64,000 nt of DNA from Hyphomicrobiales bacterium (GCA_900489925.1 UEHQ01000021.1:62001-126000); one strand, 5' to 3'. Shown: positions 32,867 to 42,525, counted from the first letter of the stretch. A program made the numbers and translations. Notes: generated by a model not told the origin, from the letters alone.

Positions 32867-33475
32867 CTATCGATATGGCTCGAAAAGTACTCGAACCGCG
32901 TCGATTTCGTTCGGGCGGATATCGTGCCCACCCGGGTGCCATTCCGTCGGGACGGACGCATTCTGGCTTTCGAAATAGTCAGCCAGCGCCTGCGTTACCG
33001 GCGCGGGGCAAATCGGATCCCGTTGACCGGCGGTGATCAGGACCTTGCGGCCCGCCAGGGCAGGATTTGCCTTGGGCTGGAACGGAATGAGCGGATGCAT
33101 CAACGCCGAAGCGTCGAACAACCCCTTCTCGATCAGCACGTTGGCAAGAATGTTTGCCCCATTTGAAAAGCCGAGGCCGAGGATCGACGACGCGCTGTGC
33201 TCCTCCGCAAGTCTCTCGACGAAGGCAGCCATCTTGTCGGTCGCCCGCGCAAGATCGGCCATGTCGTAGACACCTTCACCCGTTCGCTTGAAGAAGCGCG
33301 CCGCTCCATATTCGGAAATATCGCCGCGCGGCGAAACGATAGTCGCGTCCGGCAGCAAGCGTCGCACGAAATCGAAGAACTGGTTTTCGTCGCCGCCAGT
33401 GCCGTGGAGTGCGAAGAGAATGGGTTTCCCCGGTGCGCCGGCATGCAGCCGGTGCACATAATTGCTTTCGGTCAT
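32867..33475 (-). CDS. Alpha/beta hydrolase, carboxylesterase/MhqD-like
   Basis: 202 residues; serine hydrolase of the phospholipase/carboxylesterase family. Nucleophile in ILGLGFSNGANILANVL (G-F-S-N-G), oxyanion LFALHGTGGDENQF, acid Asp in ITAGQRDPICP and His in EWHPGGHDIRPNEI are all present. AGGAG lies 6-7 bases before ATG 33475. It follows a ring-cleaving VOC dioxygenase gene by 14 bases, the same pairing as Bacillus MhqO/MhqD, which respond to quinones. Function in quinone or catechol defence is inferred. Confidence 0.9.
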   Translation of the reverse strand: MTESNYVHRLHAGAPGKPILFALHGTGGDENQFFDFVRRLLPDATIVSPRGDISEYGAARFFKRTGEGVYDMADLARATDKMAAFVERLAEEHSASSILGLGFSNGANILANVLIEKGLFDASALMHPLIPFQPKANPALAGRKVLITAGQRDPICPAPVTQALADYFESQNASVPTEWHPGGHDIRPNEIDAVRVLFEPYR

Positions 33476-33489
33476 GTCAATCTCCTACC

Positions 33490-34422
33490 TCAGCCTTCCA
33501 GCGGCTGCAGGTGCTGTTCGAGCAGGGACCGCAGATGCTGATGCTGTTGCGGCAGTTTCAGTGCTTCGCCGAGATGCGCGGTATCCTCGTCACGGTCGAA
33601 ACCGGGTTCGTTCGTCGCGATCTCGAACAGGACGCCACCTGGCGTGCGGAAATAGATCGCCCAGAAGTAATCGCGGTCGATAACAGGCGTGACTTGGTAG
33701 CCTGTGTCCATCAGCGCCTTGCGGACTTCGAGCTGCTTTTCGCGGTTCTCGACGGCGAAGGCCACGTGGTGGACCGACCCCGCACCCGGCAGGGCGCGCG
33801 AGATATTCGGCATGGTTTCGAGATCGACGAGATGTGCGCCGTTTCCGCCCGGGATTGTCAGGCGCTTCACGCCGTCTCGCTCTTCCTGCACCTGATAGCC
33901 CATGAACTTCAGGAGCTCCGAGGTGGCACCGTCATCGCGCAAACGCATGGCGACGGAGTGGAAGCCGCGGATCGCATGATCCTCGCTGATCCCGCCATGG
34001 GTCCATGGCAGGCGGTTATCGTCCTTGACCTCGACGAGCGCGAAACCATCGCCGTCGGGACCGGCAAAGTTCAAGCGCTTTTCACCGAATGTCTCTTCCG
34101 CCTTGAGACCACCGGCATTCAGCTTAGAAAGACGATCGCTCCAGAAGCCGATTGATCCTTCGGGGATGGAGTAGACCGTTGTTCCCACCTCGCCCGTGCC
34201 GGGACGACCCTGGGCCATCTTGGGAAATGGAAAATAGGTCATGATCGTACCTGGCGACCCGGTCTCGTCACCGTAATAGAGGTGATAGACGTCAGGTGCG
34301 TCGAAGTTCACGGTTTTCTTGACACGGCGCAAACCGAGCGCATTCGTGAAAAACTGATTGTTGGTGCGGGCGTCCTCCGCCATCGACGTGACGTGGTGCA
34401 GACCCTTGATCTGATCGAGCAT
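33490..34422 (-). CDS. VOC ring-cleaving dioxygenase, MhqO-like
   Basis: 310 residues with two VOC domains: GLHHVTSMAEDARTNNQFFT at the start and RGFHSVAMRLRDDGATSELL in the second half, with the metal-ligand pattern His..His..Glu (VHHVAFAVENREKQLEVRKA, then TPGGVLFEIATNEPGF). Members are annotated as ring-cleaving dioxygenase or glyoxalase and cleave hydroquinones or catechols. AAGGGG lies 7 bases before ATG 34422. Operon with the MhqD-like gene. Confidence 0.9.
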   Translation of the reverse strand: MLDQIKGLHHVTSMAEDARTNNQFFTNALGLRRVKKTVNFDAPDVYHLYYGDETGSPGTIMTYFPFPKMAQGRPGTGEVGTTVYSIPEGSIGFWSDRLSKLNAGGLKAEETFGEKRLNFAGPDGDGFALVEVKDDNRLPWTHGGISEDHAIRGFHSVAMRLRDDGATSELLKFMGYQVQEERDGVKRLTIPGGNGAHLVDLETMPNISRALPGAGSVHHVAFAVENREKQLEVRKALMDTGYQVTPVIDRDYFWAIYFRTPGGVLFEIATNEPGFDRDEDTAHLGEALKLPQQHQHLRSLLEQHLQPLEG

Positions 34423-34561
34423 TTAAGACCCCTTTCTGGCCCGCCTCGCGGGCTTTCGATGGGTGATAGATGATCCTTAACCGCCGACAGGAATAGTCCT
34501 GCCGACCGGAACGCATTGTCTCCTTATAGTGAACGACAAGATCAGTTCGTTCAGCAATGCG

Positions 34562-35263
34562 TCAGATGTCCTCCGGCTGGAGCGGAAGCTGCCAGTTGAT
34601 CGGCTCGCGGCCGTGTGCCTGAAGGAAGGCATTGGCCTGGGAAAAATGCCCGCAGCCGAAAAATCCATTATGTGCCGAAAGCGGCGAAGGATGCGCCGCC
34701 TTCAAAACGAGATGCCGGGACGTGTCGACAAACGCCGCCTTGCGTTGCGCATAGGCGCCCCAAAGCATGAAGACCACCGCATCGCATTCATCGTTCACCT
34801 TGCGGATGACCGCGTCGGTAAACTTCTCCCAGCCCTTTCCCTGATGGGATGCAGCCTGCGCCTCTTCGACGGTGAGAACGCTGTTCAGGAGCAGGACGCC
34901 TTGCCGCGCCCAATGTTCGAGAAACCCATGCCGGGCCGGTGTGATCCCGAGATCGCTTTGCATTTCCTTGTAGATATTGACGAGCGACGGCGGAATTCTC
35001 ACGCCAGGCCGAACGCTGAAGCACAGACCATGTGCCTGCCCAAGGCCATGATACGGGTCCTGACCAAGGATGACGACCTTGACGTCGGCGAGCGGCGTAA
35101 GGTCCAAGGCACGAAAATACTCCGCCCCCTTGGGGAATATCCGCTTGCCACTCTGCTTCTGCGCCGTCAGGAAAGCCTTGAGCTGCTGCATGTAGGGACT
35201 TTCGAACTCTGCGGCGAGCGCATCCCTCCAGCTTTCTTCAAGCGCTATCGTCCGTTCATTCAT
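34562..35263 (-). CDS. ung: Uracil-DNA glycosylase
   Basis: Family 1 enzyme removing uracil from DNA. Catalytic water-activating Asp lies in VVILGQDPYHGLGQAHGLCF; the second signature HPSPLSAHNGFFGCGHFSQA, with the catalytic His, is near the C-terminus; NIYKEMQSDLG is also conserved. ATG 35263 was chosen because GGAGG then lies 7 bases upstream; longer frames place the start against or beyond that site. 233 residues is normal. Confidence 0.96.
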   Translation of the reverse strand: MNERTIALEESWRDALAAEFESPYMQQLKAFLTAQKQSGKRIFPKGAEYFRALDLTPLADVKVVILGQDPYHGLGQAHGLCFSVRPGVRIPPSLVNIYKEMQSDLGITPARHGFLEHWARQGVLLLNSVLTVEEAQAASHQGKGWEKFTDAVIRKVNDECDAVVFMLWGAYAQRKAAFVDTSRHLVLKAAHPSPLSAHNGFFGCGHFSQANAFLQAHGREPINWQLPLQPEDI

Positions 35264-35423
35264 GGCCATGCCTCCGCCCTTCCAGCTGGAAGAGCTTTCA
35301 ACTTGCTTCGAAAAGGGATTTGGCAGACATTTTATCGGTCGCCAGTCGTTAAAATTTACAATCTTTGCGTAGATTGCGTCCAAAGCACTAGCGAATTCAA
35401 GCGCATCCGAGGGCTTATTCAGG

Positions 35424-36848
35424 ATGAAATTTGGTACAAGCGGGCTACGAGGCCTTTCCGGGGATCTGAAAGGCCGCGCCTCCGCGCTCTATGCGACAGC
35501 CTTTGGTCGATACCTGCTGGACAGCCGACGTGCCCAGCCTGGCGATCTGATTCTGGTCGGCCGCGACTTCCGCGACTCCAGCCCGGAGATGGCTGAAAAT
35601 TGCGTCGATGCGCTTGCCGGCCTTGGCTTCAGGACAGCCGACTGCGGCACGGTCCCAACGCCCGCGCTTGCTCTGTACGGCCTGCAGGAACGCGCTGCCT
35701 GCCTGATGATCACGGGCTCCCATATTCCCGCCGACAGAAACGGCATCAAATTCTACCGGCCTGATGGCGAGATCGACAAGGACGACGAAGCGGCGATCAC
35801 CGCAGCCGCCGCGGAGCTTGACCGGGCGGGCTTTTCTTTCACGCCGGGAACAACGACAGCTCCGGATCGCTCGGGAGAGTGCCGGTCATTGTTTGTCCAG
35901 CGCAATGGCGGACTGCTCGAAAACGGCGCGCTCGCAGGCCTGACGATCGGTGTCTACCAGCACAGCACGGTTGCTCGCGACCTCCTGGTCGAATTGCTTG
36001 AGCAGTACGGCGCCAAGGTGATCGCCTTCGGGCGCTCCGAAACATTCATCCCCGTCGACACGGAAGCGGTCTCCGAGGAAACCATCGCGATCCTCAAGAA
36101 CGCCGCAAAGCAATATGGCCTGGATGCCATCGTATCCGCCGACGGCGACGGCGATCGCCCGCTGGTCGCCGATGAAAGTGGCCAGCCGCTGCGCGGCGAC
36201 CTCCTGGGGCTGATCACGGCCAACTTCCTCGATGCAGAAGTCGTGGTTACGCCCGTCACATCGAATTCCGGCATCGAATCCGCCGGCAATTTTCGGGTGG
36301 TCCGCACCCGTGTCGGATCGCCCTTCGTTATAGCGGGCATGCAGGATGCACGCACGGCCGGCAGTGACGGTGTCGCCGGCTTTGAGGCAAACGGTGGTGT
36401 ACTGACCGCAAGCGATTTTTCCGTGCGTGGCCAGCCGCTACGGGCCTTGCCAACCAGAGACTGCTTCCTGCCGATACTGGCGACGCTTTCGCTCGCAGCA
36501 TCGACGAAGCAGCCGCTTTCGGCGCTGGTCGCCACGTACCGCCTTCCAGTTGCCGCCGCAGACCGCCTCGAAAACTTCCCCGTCGAGACAAGCGCCCGGC
36601 TCATGGCCTACCTGCGCGCCGACCCGGAAAATCTTGCCGCCTTTCTTGAGCCCATCGGCAACGTCGACGCGATCAGCGATATCGACGGCCTTCGGGTGAC
36701 GCTCAAGGATCGGCGGATCATCCATTTCAGACCTTCCGGCAACGCTCCGGAGATGCGCTGCTACGTCGAGGCGGAGACCGAGGCCGCAGCCGCCGGTCTG
36801 CTCGCTGACGGGCTTGCCGGCATCCGCCAATGGGCGGCCGCACACTGA
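35424..36848 (+). CDS. Phosphomannomutase (ManB-like, alpha-D-phosphohexomutase)
   Basis: 474 residues. Interconverts mannose-6-P and mannose-1-P for GDP-mannose synthesis. Start MKFGTSGLRGLSGDL (GTSGxRG family motif), phosphoserine loop MITGSHIPADRNGIKFYRP, metal loop DAIVSADGDGDRPLVADE (D-x-D-G-D-x-D-R/P) and sugar-binding GFEANGGVLTASDF are all seen. The closing phosphate-binding segment IHFRPSGNAPEMRCYVEAE is intact. It lies 32 bases before manC, in one operon. Glucosamine mutase is less likely given the neighbour. Confidence 0.92.
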   Translation: MKFGTSGLRGLSGDLKGRASALYATAFGRYLLDSRRAQPGDLILVGRDFRDSSPEMAENCVDALAGLGFRTADCGTVPTPALALYGLQERAACLMITGSHIPADRNGIKFYRPDGEIDKDDEAAITAAAAELDRAGFSFTPGTTTAPDRSGECRSLFVQRNGGLLENGALAGLTIGVYQHSTVARDLLVELLEQYGAKVIAFGRSETFIPVDTEAVSEETIAILKNAAKQYGLDAIVSADGDGDRPLVADESGQPLRGDLLGLITANFLDAEVVVTPVTSNSGIESAGNFRVVRTRVGSPFVIAGMQDARTAGSDGVAGFEANGGVLTASDFSVRGQPLRALPTRDCFLPILATLSLAASTKQPLSALVATYRLPVAAADRLENFPVETSARLMAYLRADPENLAAFLEPIGNVDAISDIDGLRVTLKDRRIIHFRPSGNAPEMRCYVEAETEAAAAGLLADGLAGIRQWAAAH

Positions 36849-36880
36849 TTGACGACATAAGAACATTCGAGGACGCTGTG

Positions 36881-38305
36881 ATGCAGAAGATAGTTCCAGT
36901 GATTATGGCAGGCGGAAAAGGCACCCGCCTTTGGCCTTTGTCGCGCGCCGCTGCGCCAAAGCAATTCATCCGCTTCATCGGTGACCGCACGCTGTTTCAG
37001 GAAACGCTGCTGCGCGTCTCCGACCCGACGCTCTATACGACGCCGGTGGTGCTCACCAACGAGGAATTCCGCTTTCTGGTCGCGGAACAGGCGCGCGAAA
37101 TGGATCTCGGTCTCGCGGCCATCCTGCTGGAGCCGACAGCCCGCAACACGGCGGCAGCCGTCGCGGCAGCCGCGACGCTGGTACGTGAACGCTTCGGCGA
37201 CGACACGATCATGCATGTTCTCGGCTCCGACTATGAGATCGTCGCCGACGATTCCTATTTTGAATCGGTGCGGACGGCCGCAGCCACTGCCGCCGACGGC
37301 AAACTCGTCACCTTCGGCATCAATCCGAGCGAACCCGCCACCGGCTACGGCTACATTGAAGGCGGCGACAGCCTTCCGAGCGGCGCGAAGACGGTGAAGC
37401 GCTTCATCGAGAAGCCGGCGCTTGCGAAGGCGGAGGAAATGCTGGCACAGGGAGGCTTCTACTGGAACTCCGGCATGTTCATGTTCTCGGTTTCCCGCCT
37501 CATCAGCGAGATGACAAACTACGCTCCGGCAGTGCTGAAGGCTGCCAGCGAGGCCGTCGCCAAGGGCGTCAAGGACCTCGATTTCATCCGGCTCGACAAG
37601 GCGGCCTTTGCCGCCAGCCCCAACATCTCCATCGACTACGCGATCATGGAAAAGACGAGCAACGCCGCCGTCGTTCCTTCGCCGTTCAAGTGGTCGGACC
37701 TCGGCAGCTGGGATTCCGTCTGGAAGAGCGGCAGCCGTGACGAACTTGGCAATGTGGCAGCCGCCAACACCACGCTGGTCAACACGAAGAATTCGCTCGT
37801 CATGACGCATGGCGTGCACCTTGCCGTGCAAGGTATGGAGAACATCGCCGTCGTTGCCAGCGAAGACGCGGTCTATGTCGGGCGGCTCGAAGACAGCCAA
37901 GGCGTGGGCGACATCGTCAAGATGCTCGCCGCCCTGCCCGCGACATCCAAGCTGACGGAAACGCACCCGACGTCCTACCGCCCCTGGGGCGGCTATACCT
38001 CCATCCTGAATGGCGATCGCTTCCAGGTGAAACGCATCTTCGTCACCCCCGGCATGAAGCTGTCGCTGCAGAAGCACCATCACCGCTCCGAACACTGGAT
38101 CGTGGTGAAGGGCACGGCGGAAGTGACCATCGGCGACAACGTGCAGATGCTGCGCGAGAACGAGTCGGTCTATATTCCGCTTGGCGAAGTTCACCGTCTC
38201 GCCAATCCGGGAAAGATCACGCTCGAACTGATCGAAGTGCAGACCGGATCCTATCTCGGCGAAGACGACATCATCCGCATCGTCGACGAGTTCGGAAGGA
38301 ACTAG
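36881..38305 (+). CDS. manC: Mannose-1-phosphate guanylyltransferase / mannose-6-phosphate isomerase
   Basis: Bifunctional type II enzyme making GDP-mannose. The N-terminal nucleotidyltransferase domain (about 1-280) has VPVIMAGGKGTRLWPLSRAA, APKQFIRF and FIEKPALAKAEEML. The C-terminal cupin isomerase domain (about 350-470) has ETHPTSYRPWGGYTSILNGD, LSLQKHHHRSEHWIVVKGTA and a C-terminal VHRLANPGKITLELIEVQTG. ATG 36881 with GAGGA 8 bases upstream gives 474 residues. Product probably feeds the GDP-mannose 3,5-epimerase-like enzyme upstream. Confidence 0.96.
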   Translation: MQKIVPVIMAGGKGTRLWPLSRAAAPKQFIRFIGDRTLFQETLLRVSDPTLYTTPVVLTNEEFRFLVAEQAREMDLGLAAILLEPTARNTAAAVAAAATLVRERFGDDTIMHVLGSDYEIVADDSYFESVRTAAATAADGKLVTFGINPSEPATGYGYIEGGDSLPSGAKTVKRFIEKPALAKAEEMLAQGGFYWNSGMFMFSVSRLISEMTNYAPAVLKAASEAVAKGVKDLDFIRLDKAAFAASPNISIDYAIMEKTSNAAVVPSPFKWSDLGSWDSVWKSGSRDELGNVAAANTTLVNTKNSLVMTHGVHLAVQGMENIAVVASEDAVYVGRLEDSQGVGDIVKMLAALPATSKLTETHPTSYRPWGGYTSILNGDRFQVKRIFVTPGMKLSLQKHHHRSEHWIVVKGTAEVTIGDNVQMLRENESVYIPLGEVHRLANPGKITLELIEVQTGSYLGEDDIIRIVDEFGRN

Positions 38306-38400
38306 GCTCGTTTGTCTTGAACTTATAAAATTACCTCTGTAACACCGTCACAAACCCGCCGCTCGGTCGGGTCCCTATCGATGTTTCGGGGATTGAACCC

Positions 38401-39717
38401 ATGCGTATTGTGATGATTGGCTCAGGCTATGTCGGCCTTGTCTCTGGTGCTTGTCTGGCTGATTTCGGCCACCACGTAACCTGCGTTGATAAATCCGTGG
38501 CCAAGATCGACGCCCTTGAAGCCGGCGAAGTGCCGATCTACGAGCCCGGCCTCGGTGCGATCATCGAGAACAACCGAAGTGCAGGTCGCCTGGACTTCTC
38601 CAAGGACTTGGCTCCCTCGGTTGCGGATGCCGATGTCGTCTTCATCGCCGTCGGCACGCCGTCGCGCCGTGGCGACGGTCATGCCGACCTGAGCTACGTC
38701 TACGCCGCAGCCCGTGAAATTGCGGCTGCCGTCAACGGCTTCACCGTCGTGGTGACCAAGTCGACTGTACCTGTCGGAACCGGTGACGAACTCGAGCGCA
38801 TCTTCCGCGAGGAGTTCCCGGACAAGGATATCGCTGTGGTCTCCAATCCCGAGTTCCTCCGCGAGGGCGCCGCGATCAGCGACTTCAAGCGCCCTGACCG
38901 CATCGTTCTTGGGACGGAAGAGCCGCGTGCCATCGAGATCATGCGGGAAGTCTACCGCCCGCTCTATCTCAACGAAGCACCGCTTTACTTCTGCGAACGC
39001 CGCACGTCCGAGCTGATCAAGTATGCCGCCAACGCCTTCCTCGCGATGAAGATCACCTTCATCAACGAGATCGCGGACCTCTGTGAACAGATCGGCGCGG
39101 ATGTGCAGAAGGTGTCCAAGGGCATCGGGATGGACAAGCGCATCGGCGACAAGTTTTTGCACGCGGGTCCCGGCTACGGCGGCTCGTGCTTCCCGAAGGA
39201 CACACTGGCGCTGGTCAAGACCGCCCAGGATTTCGACAGCCCGATGCGCCTGATCGAAACCACCGTCGCAATCAACGACAACCGCAAGCGCGCCATGGGC
39301 CGCAAGGTGATTGCCGCTTGCGGCGGCAGCGTGCGCGGCAAGAAGATCGCGATCCTCGGCCTGACCTTCAAGCCGAACACGGACGACATGCGCGATGCGC
39401 CGTCCATCACCATTGTCCAGGCCCTGCTCGACGGTGGTGCGACGGTCCATGTCTACGATCCGGAAGGCATGGACGCCTCGCGCGACCTGCTTGGCCCCGT
39501 CACCTACGGCAAGGACCCGTATGAGATCGCCGAAGGCGCCGACGCCATCGTGCTTGTGACGGAGTGGGACGAATTCCGAGCGCTCGATTTCAAGCGCCTG
39601 AAAGGACTGGTGCGGCAACCCGTTCTGGTGGACCTGCGCAACATCTACCCGACCGCCGAGGTTACCCGCCACGGCTTCAGCTACTTCGCTGTCGGCAAGA
39701 AAAGCGAGCTTCAATAG
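38401..39717 (+). CDS. ugd: UDP-glucose 6-dehydrogenase
   Basis: NAD-dependent two-step oxidation of UDP-glucose to UDP-glucuronate. Rossmann start MRIVMIGSGYVGLVSGACLA, substrate segment SNPEFLREGAAISDF, catalytic Cys263 in GPGYGGSCFPKDTLALVKTA and the C-terminal KIAILGLTFKPNTDDMRDAP. 438 residues is normal. RkpK is the rhizobial name. Its stop is 2 bases before the LpsL start, so product passes straight to the next gene in the pathway. Confidence 0.96.
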   Translation: MRIVMIGSGYVGLVSGACLADFGHHVTCVDKSVAKIDALEAGEVPIYEPGLGAIIENNRSAGRLDFSKDLAPSVADADVVFIAVGTPSRRGDGHADLSYVYAAAREIAAAVNGFTVVVTKSTVPVGTGDELERIFREEFPDKDIAVVSNPEFLREGAAISDFKRPDRIVLGTEEPRAIEIMREVYRPLYLNEAPLYFCERRTSELIKYAANAFLAMKITFINEIADLCEQIGADVQKVSKGIGMDKRIGDKFLHAGPGYGGSCFPKDTLALVKTAQDFDSPMRLIETTVAINDNRKRAMGRKVIAACGGSVRGKKIAILGLTFKPNTDDMRDAPSITIVQALLDGGATVHVYDPEGMDASRDLLGPVTYGKDPYEIAEGADAIVLVTEWDEFRALDFKRLKGLVRQPVLVDLRNIYPTAEVTRHGFSYFAVGKKSELQ

Positions 39718-39719
39718 GA

Positions 39720-40745
39720 ATGCGCTATTTCATCACCGGCACGGCCGGCTTCATAGGGTTTCATCTTGCCCGCCGCCTGCTCCAGGACGGTCACGAAGTC
39801 GTCGGCTTCGATGGAATGACGCACTACTACAACATCCGGCTCAAGCATATGCGGAATGCCGCATTGGCGCAGTTCCCGGCGTTCCGCGCCGTGACAGCAA
39901 TGCTTGAGGATCGCAAGGCCTTGGAGGACGCGGTGTCCTCCGCCAAGCCTGATATCATCATTCACTTGGCCGCGCAGGCTGGTGTCCGCTACAGCCTCGA
40001 GAACCCACACGCCTATCTGACCTCCAATCTCGAAGGCTCCTGGAACGTTCTGGAGGCAGCCAAAGGCGCCGGGATCCAGCACCTGCTGCTGGCTTCCACC
40101 TCGTCGATCTACGGCGCCAACTCGTCGGTACCGTTCCGCGAAACCGACCGCGCCGATGAGCCGCTCACCTTCTATGCCGCGACGAAGAAGTCGATGGAGC
40201 TGATGGCGCACAGCTATTCGCACCTCCACAAGATTCCCACGACTGCTTTCCGCTTCTTCACGGTGTACGGGCCATGGGGTCGCCCGGATATGGCACTCTT
40301 CAAGTTCGTCAAGAACATCCTGCAGGACCAGCCGATCGAGATCTACGGCCAAGGCAAGATGAGCCGGGATTTCACCTATATCGACGATCTGGTGGAATCG
40401 ATCGTCCGTTTGGCCGCCGTCATTCCTTCGGAAAGCAACCGTGTGAATGACGAGCGCGTCGAGACGCTGTCGCATCAGGCCCCGTTCCGCGTCGTCAATA
40501 TTGGCGGCGGTCAGCAGGTGAGCCTGCTGGACTTTGTCGAAACCGTCGAAAAGGCACTGGCCCGACCGGCGAAGCGCGTGATGCTGCCCATGCAGAAGGG
40601 TGATGTCCCCCGGACATTCGCCAGCGCCGACCTGTTGGTCGCGCTGACAGGCTATAAGCCGACCACCCCGCTAGCGACCGGCGTTGAAGCCTTTGTCGAG
40701 TGGTATCTCGAAGCCCACCGCGAACTCGAGGCACAGACAGCCTAG
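39720..40745 (+). CDS. lpsL: UDP-glucuronate 4-epimerase (LpsL-like)
   Basis: Extended SDR making UDP-galacturonate for LPS core and surface polysaccharides. NAD motif TGTAGFIGFHLARRLL at residues 6-21, substrate/catalytic Ser-Tyr-Lys in LLASTSSIYGANS and FYAATKKSMELMAHSYS, and FFTVYGPWGRPDMALFKF, typical of UDP-GlcA epimerases. 341 residues from ATG 39720. AGGA abuts this ATG, and translational coupling to ugd is likely. It converges on the GGDEF-EAL gene with 1 base between stops. Confidence 0.93.
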   Translation: MRYFITGTAGFIGFHLARRLLQDGHEVVGFDGMTHYYNIRLKHMRNAALAQFPAFRAVTAMLEDRKALEDAVSSAKPDIIIHLAAQAGVRYSLENPHAYLTSNLEGSWNVLEAAKGAGIQHLLLASTSSIYGANSSVPFRETDRADEPLTFYAATKKSMELMAHSYSHLHKIPTTAFRFFTVYGPWGRPDMALFKFVKNILQDQPIEIYGQGKMSRDFTYIDDLVESIVRLAAVIPSESNRVNDERVETLSHQAPFRVVNIGGGQQVSLLDFVETVEKALARPAKRVMLPMQKGDVPRTFASADLLVALTGYKPTTPLATGVEAFVEWYLEAHRELEAQTA

Positions 40746-40746
40746 A

Positions 40747-42525
40747 TCACAGGCGCCCTCGTGATGCCTGCGCAGCAAGTCTTGCAAAGACGCTACTGAC
40801 TTCAGCGGCGGAAGCCGGATGGCTAAGCGCGAACCCCTGCAGCGTTTCGCAGCCAAGGTCTGCAAGTACCGCTGCATGCGCTTCCGTTTCGACGCCTTCG
40901 GCAATCACCCCGACATCGAGAGCCTTGGCGATTTCGACGATCGACTTGACGACGCGACGCTGCTCCTCGGAGGTATCGATCTCGTCGACAAGCTGCCGGT
41001 CGATCTTCAGCCGCGTCGGCCGCAGCCGGACAAGACCGATCAGCGATGCGTGGCCGGAACCAAAGTCGTCGATCTCGATTTCGATCCCCATCTGCTTGAT
41101 CCGATCGACGCGCTGAAGCAGCTCATCGTCGCAATCATCGAGAAAGATCGTCTCGATCAGCTCGAAGACGATGGAATTCGGCGGAATTTTGAGAGCCACC
41201 AGATCGTCCACGAGCAGCGGATCATAGAGCCGCTGGCCGGAAATATTGACCGCGATATGCGGGACTTTCGCGCCGTGCCGCTCCCATGAGCGCCGGTCGG
41301 CGAGCACGCGCCGGAGAATTGTCGCATCGAGTTCGGCCGACAGATTGTACTCATCCGCAACCTTCAGGAACGTCCCGGGCGCAAGAATGCCGCGTTCCGG
41401 GTGTTTCCAGCGGGCCAACGCCTCGATGCCGACGATCTCCCGCGTCCGAGCGTCGAACTGCAGCTGATAGAACGGGACGATGTCGCCGGACTCGAGTGCG
41501 AGCGTCAGTTCCTCCGCAAGCCGCCGCTTGCTCATCAGGTCGTCCTTCAGCTGCTGCGAGAAGAACTCGATGCGATCGCGGCCCGATGCTTTCGCCTGAT
41601 AAAGCGCGATATCCGACTCCGCGAGGAGGTTTGCCTCGCCGCGATTGGCGGACCATGAAATTCCGATCGAGGCACCCGACTGAAGAAGCTCCTGGCCAAA
41701 CCGAACCTTCTTCTTCAATCGACGCTGCACATCCTTCGCCATGCGGTTCAACGCAGCCATGCCGCCGAAATTGACGAGGACGATGACGAACTCATCGCCG
41801 CCGATACGAGCGGCCATGGCAGTCTCCGGAATGGCCGCCTCAATGCGCAGTGCGGCAGCACGCAAGACCGCGTCACCGGCAGTGTGACCATGGCTGTCGT
41901 TGATCTGCTTGAACTGGTCGAGATCGAGATGCAGCACAGCAAGCGTCGAGACATCAGGCATTTCCGCGAGTTCAGCCAGCCGACTGTCGAAAAGACGACG
42001 GTTCGGCAATCCCGTCAGATAGTCATGCTCCGCCGCATATTCGATCCGGGCGTTGCTCTCCTCAAGTGCAAGGGCGCGTGCCTCGGCAACGGACCGTTGC
42101 CGCGCCGCCTCATCGTTGAGCAACACGTCCGCCGTCACATCCCATTCCGCGCCGATGAAGGAAGGTCTGCCCTCATCGCTGACATAAAAATGCGCACGCG
42201 AGCGAATGTACCGGATCTCGCCGTTCGGCCAGATGATGCGGAATTCGGAATTATACTGGCCGCGCTCAGCAACGGCCGCGTCGAACTCGCCTTCGGCACG
42301 CAACCGATCATCAGGATGAATCGCGTCGGCCCAGACCGCGGTTGCCACAGGACCGCTCGACCGTCCCGTTCGATAGAGTCGATGCATCTGCGCGTCCCAG
42401 GAGATCACGTTTCGGTCCAGGTCGTGCTCCCACACGCCGATCTGCGAGGCATCCAGCGCAAGCTCGAGGCGGCGCAGGATATCCTGAAACTCTCGCTCGG
42501 ATCGTATGGGATTGTCTGGTACCAA
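40747..42525 (-). CDS. PAS-GGDEF-EAL cyclic-di-GMP signalling protein
   Basis: 592 residues from a TTG start (42525). A PAS domain (about 15-130, IGVWEHDLDRNVISWDAQMH) precedes a GGDEF domain (about 165-325) with intact RIGGDEF and an EAL domain (about 340-580). The EAL part keeps GIEALARW, NISGQRL, IETIF (metal Glu), IDDFGSGHASL, LKIDRQLV and VIAEGVETEAHA, so phosphodiesterase activity is likely. The GGDEF may be an active cyclase or bind GTP only. No membrane segment, so cytoplasmic. It lies beside polysaccharide precursor genes, a frequent c-di-GMP target, but no direct link is shown. Confidence 0.93.
   Translation of the reverse strand: MVPDNPIRSEREFQDILRRLELALDASQIGVWEHDLDRNVISWDAQMHRLYRTGRSSGPVATAVWADAIHPDDRLRAEGEFDAAVAERGQYNSEFRIIWPNGEIRYIRSRAHFYVSDEGRPSFIGAEWDVTADVLLNDEAARQRSVAEARALALEESNARIEYAAEHDYLTGLPNRRLFDSRLAELAEMPDVSTLAVLHLDLDQFKQINDSHGHTAGDAVLRAAALRIEAAIPETAMAARIGGDEFVIVLVNFGGMAALNRMAKDVQRRLKKKVRFGQELLQSGASIGISWSANRGEANLLAESDIALYQAKASGRDRIEFFSQQLKDDLMSKRRLAEELTLALESGDIVPFYQLQFDARTREIVGIEALARWKHPERGILAPGTFLKVADEYNLSAELDATILRRVLADRRSWERHGAKVPHIAVNISGQRLYDPLLVDDLVALKIPPNSIVFELIETIFLDDCDDELLQRVDRIKQMGIEIEIDDFGSGHASLIGLVRLRPTRLKIDRQLVDEIDTSEEQRRVVKSIVEIAKALDVGVIAEGVETEAHAAVLADLGCETLQGFALSHPASAAEVSSVFARLAAQASRGRL

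Noticed and set aside
36761..38194. A 477-codon minus-strand frame opposite manC
   Set aside because: Antisense shadow of a clearly recognised gene, with no domain of its own.
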